9,628 nt of DNA from contig JAUZQH010000072.1 of assembly GCA_030951065.1 (NCBI GenBank), forward strand, positions 1 to 9,628, read 5' to 3'. The notes beneath the pieces were generated by a model. That model ran no database searches and was not told the DNA's origin. It worked only from the letters and a program-made list of their open reading frames with translations. A program made the translations under genes and the position numbers. Each line of letters opens with the position of its first letter. Position 1 is the stretch's first letter. This DNA is from Mariprofundus sp. GTDB lineage: Bacteria; Pseudomonadota; Zetaproteobacteria; Mariprofundales; Mariprofundaceae. Below are positions 6,794-9,628 of this stretch, piece after piece.

Positions 6794-7549
6794 ATGGCGG
6801 AACTGAAATGCATTTTGTGGGATGTCGATGGCACACTGGCCGATACCGAACGTGACGGGCACCGGGTTGCTTTTAATATGGCGTTTGAAGAAGCCGGGCT
6901 GGAACGCCGCTGGGATATCGAGACCTATGGCGAATTGCTGGCTGTGACCGGTGGTAAAGAACGCATTCGCTTTGATATTGATCGTGGCGATATGCCGGAG
7001 ATGCCTTATGAAGATATTGCTGCCCTGCATGCGCGTAAAACAATTCATTACCAGGACCTGATTGCTGAAGGCCGGATCCCGCTCAGGCCCGGAGTGCGCC
7101 GTTTGCTGGAAGAGGCTTATGATGCAGATATTACGCTCGGGATTTCGACAACAACAACCCCGTCTGCACTGGATGCGCTGATTGAACACTCATTGGGTAA
7201 AGAGTGGTTTGACCGGTTTGCAGTGTTGGCGGCGGGGGACATTGTACCCGCCAAAAAACCGGCACCGGATATTTATCATTACGCCATGGAACAGCTGGGA
7301 ATGGCTGCCGAGAATACACTGGCTCTGGAGGATTCTGCCAATGGCTGGAAATCTGCGCAGGCTGCCGGAGTGAAGTGTGTGGTGACGGTGAACGGATATA
7401 CCCGCGAACATGATTTCAGTGGTGCCGATCTTGTTGTTACTGAACTGGGTGAGCCGGATACTGATGCAGTTGACGTGTTACAGAACCCTCACGATCTGGA
7501 ATGTCATCATGTGGAATTGAAACATTTACAGGCGATTTTACATGGCTGA
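6794..7549 (+). CDS. cbbY: HAD-family phosphatase, CbbY-like (probable xylulose-1,5-bisphosphate phosphatase)
   Basis: 251-residue HAD-superfamily (subfamily IA) hydrolase. Seen: motif I 'ILWDVDGTLADTERDGHRVAFN' with nucleophile Asp10 and acid/base Asp12; a helical cap (about 17-90) with 'AVTGGKERIR'; motif II Ser118 in 'GISTTTTP'; motif III Lys155 in 'AKKPAPDIY'; and motif IV Glu179-Asp180 in 'LALEDSANG'. The 'DTERDGHR' and 'TGGKERI' strings are those I associate with CbbY, which destroys xylulose-1,5-bisphosphate, a misfire inhibitor of Rubisco. Outside Calvin-cycle organisms such proteins may act on other sugar phosphates, so substrate is inferred. The ATG at 6794 has GGAG 8 bases upstream and starts right before motif I; an upstream in-frame start at 6704 adds 30 unrelated residues and is rejected. 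It is divergent from clpS and its end overlaps the TatD gene. No cbb genes are seen nearby. Confidence 0.85.
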   Translation: MAELKCILWDVDGTLADTERDGHRVAFNMAFEEAGLERRWDIETYGELLAVTGGKERIRFDIDRGDMPEMPYEDIAALHARKTIHYQDLIAEGRIPLRPGVRRLLEEAYDADITLGISTTTTPSALDALIEHSLGKEWFDRFAVLAAGDIVPAKKPAPDIYHYAMEQLGMAAENTLALEDSANGWKSAQAAGVKCVVTVNGYTREHDFSGADLVVTELGEPDTDAVDVLQNPHDLECHHVELKHLQAILHG

Positions 7550-8315
7550 AATCCGGTTGTTTGACAGCCATTGTCATGTCAATTTCCCCCATTATTCGGA
7601 AGATCGTGATGCTATGTTTGAGCGCATGGCAGCCCAAGGTGTGGAAGGATGCACGGTGGTTGCCGTTGATCTGGATCATGTGCATGAATTAAGGGCACTG
7701 GCTGAAGCCAGAGACAATGTCTGGTTCAGTGCGGGGGTACACCCCAACCATGAGGTCGAGGTCGAACCGGATGTCGAGGTGTTGTGCAAGCTGGCGGATC
7801 ATCCGCGCTGTGTTGCGATAGGGGAGACAGGCATGGACTTCTTCCGTGAGCATGTCTCGCCGGAGATTCAGGAGGCACGCTTTCGCACTCATATTCGCGC
7901 CGCTATTGCGGTAAATAAACCGGTGATTGTACATAACCGTGAGGCCGATTCTGCAAGCATGCGGATTTTATCCGATGAGGGCGTCACTGAATGCGGTGGT
8001 ATTATGCACTGCTTTTCATCCGATTGGGAGACTGCCAGTCAGGCCATCGACCTCGGTATGTCAATTTCCTTTTCCGGTAATGTGACCTTCAAACGCAATA
8101 ATGAATTGCGCGAGGTGGCCGCAAAAGTACCTGAAGATTTACTGATGCTTGAAACGGACTCTCCCTATTTGTCACCCATGCCATACCGGGGCAAGAGGAA
8201 CGAACCTGCCTATGTGCGTTATGTGGCTGAATGTATTGCCGAAGCGCGTGGGATTTCACTTGCAGAACTTGCCTGCTTAACGACCGATAATACCCGGCGG
8301 AGATTTAATATCTGA
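7542..8315 (+). CDS. TatD-family metal-dependent hydrolase (putative 3'-5' DNase)
   Basis: 257-residue cytoplasmic TIM-barrel hydrolase of the TatD family, the usual length. All expected metal ligands are visible: His10 and His12 in 'DSHCHVNF', Glu95 in 'AIGETGMDF', His131 in 'PVIVHNREA', His156 in 'GIMHCFSS' and Asp206 in 'LETDSPYLSP'. The C-terminal 'YVAECIAEARG' and 'TTDNTRRRF' are also characteristic. Characterised members are Mg-dependent 3'-5' DNases linked to repair of oxidative damage; TatD, YcfH and YjjV paralogues cannot be told apart safely here, so no symbol is given. Its ATG lies within the end of the HAD phosphatase gene (8-base overlap), so the two are cotranscribed and probably coupled. 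A functional link between them is not evident. The short palindrome TGCTGATGTCAGCA (8319-8332) just after the stop is at best a weak terminator. Confidence 0.93.
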   Translation: MAEIRLFDSHCHVNFPHYSEDRDAMFERMAAQGVEGCTVVAVDLDHVHELRALAEARDNVWFSAGVHPNHEVEVEPDVEVLCKLADHPRCVAIGETGMDFFREHVSPEIQEARFRTHIRAAIAVNKPVIVHNREADSASMRILSDEGVTECGGIMHCFSSDWETASQAIDLGMSISFSGNVTFKRNNELREVAAKVPEDLLMLETDSPYLSPMPYRGKRNEPAYVRYVAECIAEARGISLAELACLTTDNTRRRFNI

Positions 8316-8363
8316 GTGTGCTGATGTCAGCATCCTTTGCAGACAGGTTTGATAAGGGAGATG

Positions 8364-8502
8364 CTGATTAAAGGCATCCTGCCTGTAATCAGTCCGCAAA
8401 TGCAAAAATGCGATTTTGTATTCGCTTACAAATCAATCACTTACGTGTTTGATTTGGCAGCCCGTCCGTGGGCTGCACGGAAGCACTGACACATCAGCGC
8501 TT
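8364..8502. repeat. Series of adjacent inverted repeats (possible structured RNA or palindromic element)
   Basis: Four strong hairpins lie within 139 bases. H1: 8364-8375 with 8381-8392, 11 of 12 pairs, loop ATCCT. H2: 8429-8440 (CAAATCAATCAC) with 8445-8456, 11 of 12 pairs with one T-T mismatch, loop TTAC. H3: GCAGCCC (8457-8463) with GGGCTGC (8470-8476), perfect, directly abutting H2. H4: AAGCACTGA (8481-8489) with TCAGCGCTT (8494-8502), 8 of 9 pairs, loop CACA; the mismatch becomes a G-T wobble on the minus strand. A weaker CAAAA/TTTTG pair (8403-8418) lies between H1 and H2. None is followed by a T run, so they are not ordinary terminators. Identity unknown: a structured RNA, a palindromic repeat element or a protein-binding site array are all possible. 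Confidence 0.6.
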
Positions 8503-8518
8503 GCTAAGGGATGGCTTC

Positions 8519-8668
8519 ATGGATTTGGATATTGAACATAACTGGATAGCAGGGGTGAAAGCGGACAGCTGGGCTCCTGAAGGGGCCGGGGTCTGTATGT
8601 CATTTCCTGCGCCCTTGTTTTGCCCTGTCAGCCGAGGGGAACGGGATGTTGCGTTCATCATAGATTAA
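8519..8668 (+). CDS. Doubtful 49-residue hypothetical reading frame
   Basis: ATG at 8519 with AAGGG (8506-8510) 8 bases upstream, ending at TAA 8668. The predicted product has no membrane segment, signal peptide or recognised domain. The N-terminal 'MDLDIEHNWIAGVKADSW' faintly recalls the start of AmpD amidases, but the catalytic region is absent. The GTG at 8468 that extends it lies inside hairpin H3. It could be a short gene, a decayed fragment or chance. Confidence 0.2.
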   Translation: MDLDIEHNWIAGVKADSWAPEGAGVCMSFPAPLFCPVSRGERDVAFIID

Positions 8669-8756
8669 CCATATGGCGTTACCGTTATCACAGGTATTTT
8701 TCCTCGGTGACAGCCGATGGTCTTTCATATGGGCTGCTACAGGAAGGAGTTTGGGC

Positions 8757-9329
8757 ATGGATTACCTTTTAAAATTCATGGGCTTGATATTACTCTTAAC
8801 GATATTTAACGCCTGTGCACCGGCAGTTCACACAGATTTTGACAGGAGCTTCAATTTCACCCTGTTGAAAAACTATGCATTGTTACCGGAAAACCGGTCC
8901 GGCACAGGCCTTGCCAGGCTTGGTGGCCCCTTGGTCAGCAAGCGCATCATACAGAGTCTGAACGACAGCCTGCAGGCAAAGGGTTATATCAACGCATCCA
9001 GCAGGCCGGACTTTTATGTAGCCTATCAACTGGGAACAAAAACAGAACACGGCAGAGAACCGGGTCCGGTTTACGGCTTTGGATCTTTTGGCGGCTATTA
9101 CGGGCGGGGCCTTCATGGCAGTAATTTTTATGAAGAATATGAAAAGGCTGTTCTGATCATCAGATTGTACAGAGACCGGAACAAATCTGTATTATTGTGG
9201 AAAGGTATATCTGAAAAGAAATTACAGGATCGCAGTACCGGCGCAAGAGATATCGACAATATGATTCATCAGATGGTGACAGGAATATTGAATAAATTTC
9301 CACCTGAAAGTAAACAACGGATTCCCTGA
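8757..9329 (+). CDS. DUF4136-like lipoprotein
   Basis: 190-residue predicted lipoprotein of unknown function. Residues 1-19 form a signal peptide ('MDYLLKFMGLILLLTIFNA') ending at Cys20, which would be lipidated; the lipobox FNA-C is acceptable though Phe at -3 is less common than Leu. The mature protein begins 'APAVHTDFDRSFNFTLLKNYALLP', the typical opening of DUF4136 proteins. It has 'RIIQSLNDSLQAKGY', 'SRPDFYVAYQLG', a Gly/Tyr-rich loop (residues about 105-125), and the closing 'MIHQMVTGILNKFPPE' also seen in that family. The ATG at 8757 is chosen because AGGAAGGAG (8741-8749) lies 7 bases before it and the signal peptide starts there; the frame from 8673 adds 28 unrelated residues. Most likely anchored facing the periplasm. 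No partner is evident from neighbours. Confidence 0.85.
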   Translation: MDYLLKFMGLILLLTIFNACAPAVHTDFDRSFNFTLLKNYALLPENRSGTGLARLGGPLVSKRIIQSLNDSLQAKGYINASSRPDFYVAYQLGTKTEHGREPGPVYGFGSFGGYYGRGLHGSNFYEEYEKAVLIIRLYRDRNKSVLLWKGISEKKLQDRSTGARDIDNMIHQMVTGILNKFPPESKQRIP

Positions 9330-9348
9330 TAATAACCCCGTTCAGGGA
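9323..9348 (+). terminator. Weak hairpin at the lipoprotein gene end
   Basis: TCCCTGA pairs perfectly with TCAGGGA (7 base pairs) around a 12-base loop, and the first arm overlaps the stop codon. No T run follows, so intrinsic termination is doubtful. It could instead protect the 3' end of the message. Confidence 0.3.
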
Positions 9349-9435
9349 CCCGTAATTTAGAGACCCATTCTACACTAACTCTGATTTCCCACGGAGCACC
9401 TTCAACGTTGTCCTCAGGGGTTTTTGAATTATTTC

Positions 9436-9463
9436 TTGACATTCCCCCCCCCGCAATAATCAT
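9436..9463 (+). promoter_or_regulatory. Candidate promoter with a nine-C spacer tract
   Basis: An exact TTGACA (9436-9441) is followed by TT, nine C (9444-9452) and the AT-rich AATAATCAT (9455-9463). The best -10 match, AATAAT (5/6), is only 13 bases from the -35, while TAATCA and AATCAT stand at 15 and 16. The start codon of the next gene is at 9492, so the position is right. A mononucleotide tract in the spacer is a known phase-variation layout; whether this one varies is unknown. Confidence 0.5.
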
Positions 9464-9491
9464 GCCAAGTCTGGGAGAGAGAGGGCTAAAC

Positions 9492-9628
9492 ATGAGACAT
9501 ACCAAGTGCATTATATTGTTATCATCATTACTGATGTCGGGTTCTGCGATAGCTGCGGATGTAATGCAGGCGGATGTATCTGCCAATGAGGTGATTCATG
9601 AGCAGCAGGTTCAGCAGCAGCTGACCCA
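9492..9628 (+). CDS. Exported protein, N-terminal fragment (runs off window)
   Basis: Only the first 45 codons are present. The product starts with a classical Sec signal peptide: basic 'MRHTK', hydrophobic 'CIILLSSLLMSGS' and a cleavage site after 'AIA', followed by 'ADVMQADVSANEVIHEQQVQQQ'. No lipobox cysteine is seen at the cleavage site, so the protein is probably periplasmic, outer-membrane or secreted. The Gln-rich stretch after cleavage gives no family. Its ATG has a purine-rich ribosome site (within 9473-9485) about 6 bases upstream. It lies 162 bases after the lipoprotein gene, downstream of the poly-C promoter candidate. Function cannot be named from this fragment. Confidence 0.75.
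   Translation, partial: MRHTKCIILLSSLLMSGSAIAADVMQADVSANEVIHEQQVQQQLT

Larger units (their letters stand above)
8316..8756. other. Gene-poor interval between tatD-like and lipoprotein genes
   Basis: About 440 bases with no convincing gene. The left half carries a short palindrome (8319-8332) and the hairpin series at 8364-8502. The right half holds one weak 49-codon reading frame (8519-8668), a GC-rich imperfect hairpin GGCTCC-TGAA-GGGGCC near 8570-8585, and a leader before the lipoprotein start with a strong ribosome site at 8741-8749. No tRNA or rRNA signature and no clear promoter were seen. Confidence 0.6.

Noticed and set aside
8519..8668. Decayed ampD gene
   Set aside because: Only about 18 N-terminal residues show faint AmpD-like character. 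The zinc-binding histidines and conserved core are not found in any frame downstream, so the resemblance may be chance.
9269..9586. 105-codon minus-strand frame opposite the lipoprotein end and the exported gene
   Set aside because: It overlaps two better-supported plus-strand genes and reads the G tract as coding; no domain is recognisable.

Overview
The window looks like chromosomal DNA of a Gram-negative bacterium, most likely a Pseudomonadota member with roughly balanced base composition. The clues are a ClpS/ClpA pair, a bitopic SPOR-domain membrane protein, a DUF4136-type lipoprotein with a lipobox, an ECF sigma factor paired with a zinc-finger anti-sigma protein, and a CbbY-like sugar-bisphosphate phosphatase. 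CbbY is often found in Calvin-cycle autotrophs, but one gene does not prove autotrophy. I cannot place the genus. Gene content is mostly conserved housekeeping functions, with no transposase, integrase, CRISPR array, rRNA or tRNA visible.

Left part (1-2310). A minus-strand two-gene unit encodes an ECF sigma factor (301-918) and a small soluble anti-sigma protein (53-304), overlapping by 4 bases. Divergent from it is glutamate racemase murI (1181-1972), followed by a 64-residue cysteine-containing SAP/Rho-N-like protein (2066-2260). A hairpin at 2283-2308 separates this side from the convergent genes that follow.

Centre (2329-6684). Four minus-strand genes read clpS, clpA, trmO, then a SPOR-domain protein gene. 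clpA has its own near-consensus promoter at 6292-6319. The clpA stop and trmO start overlap by 4 bases, so the AAA+ unfoldase and the tRNA methyltransferase are probably translationally coupled. ClpS delivers N-degron substrates to ClpA, which works with ClpP (not in this window).

Right part (6794-9628). Plus-strand genes encode a CbbY-like HAD phosphatase and a TatD-family metallohydrolase that overlap by 8 bases. A 441-base stretch with little coding follows, carrying a tight series of hairpins (8364-8502). After it come a DUF4136-type lipoprotein (8757-9329) and the start of an exported protein (from 9492) cut by the window edge. The exported gene has an exact TTGACA followed by nine C residues and an AT-rich -10-like stretch, an arrangement like known phase-variable promoters.

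I did not find a convincing undescribed multi-gene system. The most worthwhile leads are the poly-C promoter spacer, the hairpin series, the cysteine-rich sigma/anti-sigma pair and the small four-cysteine SAP-like protein.
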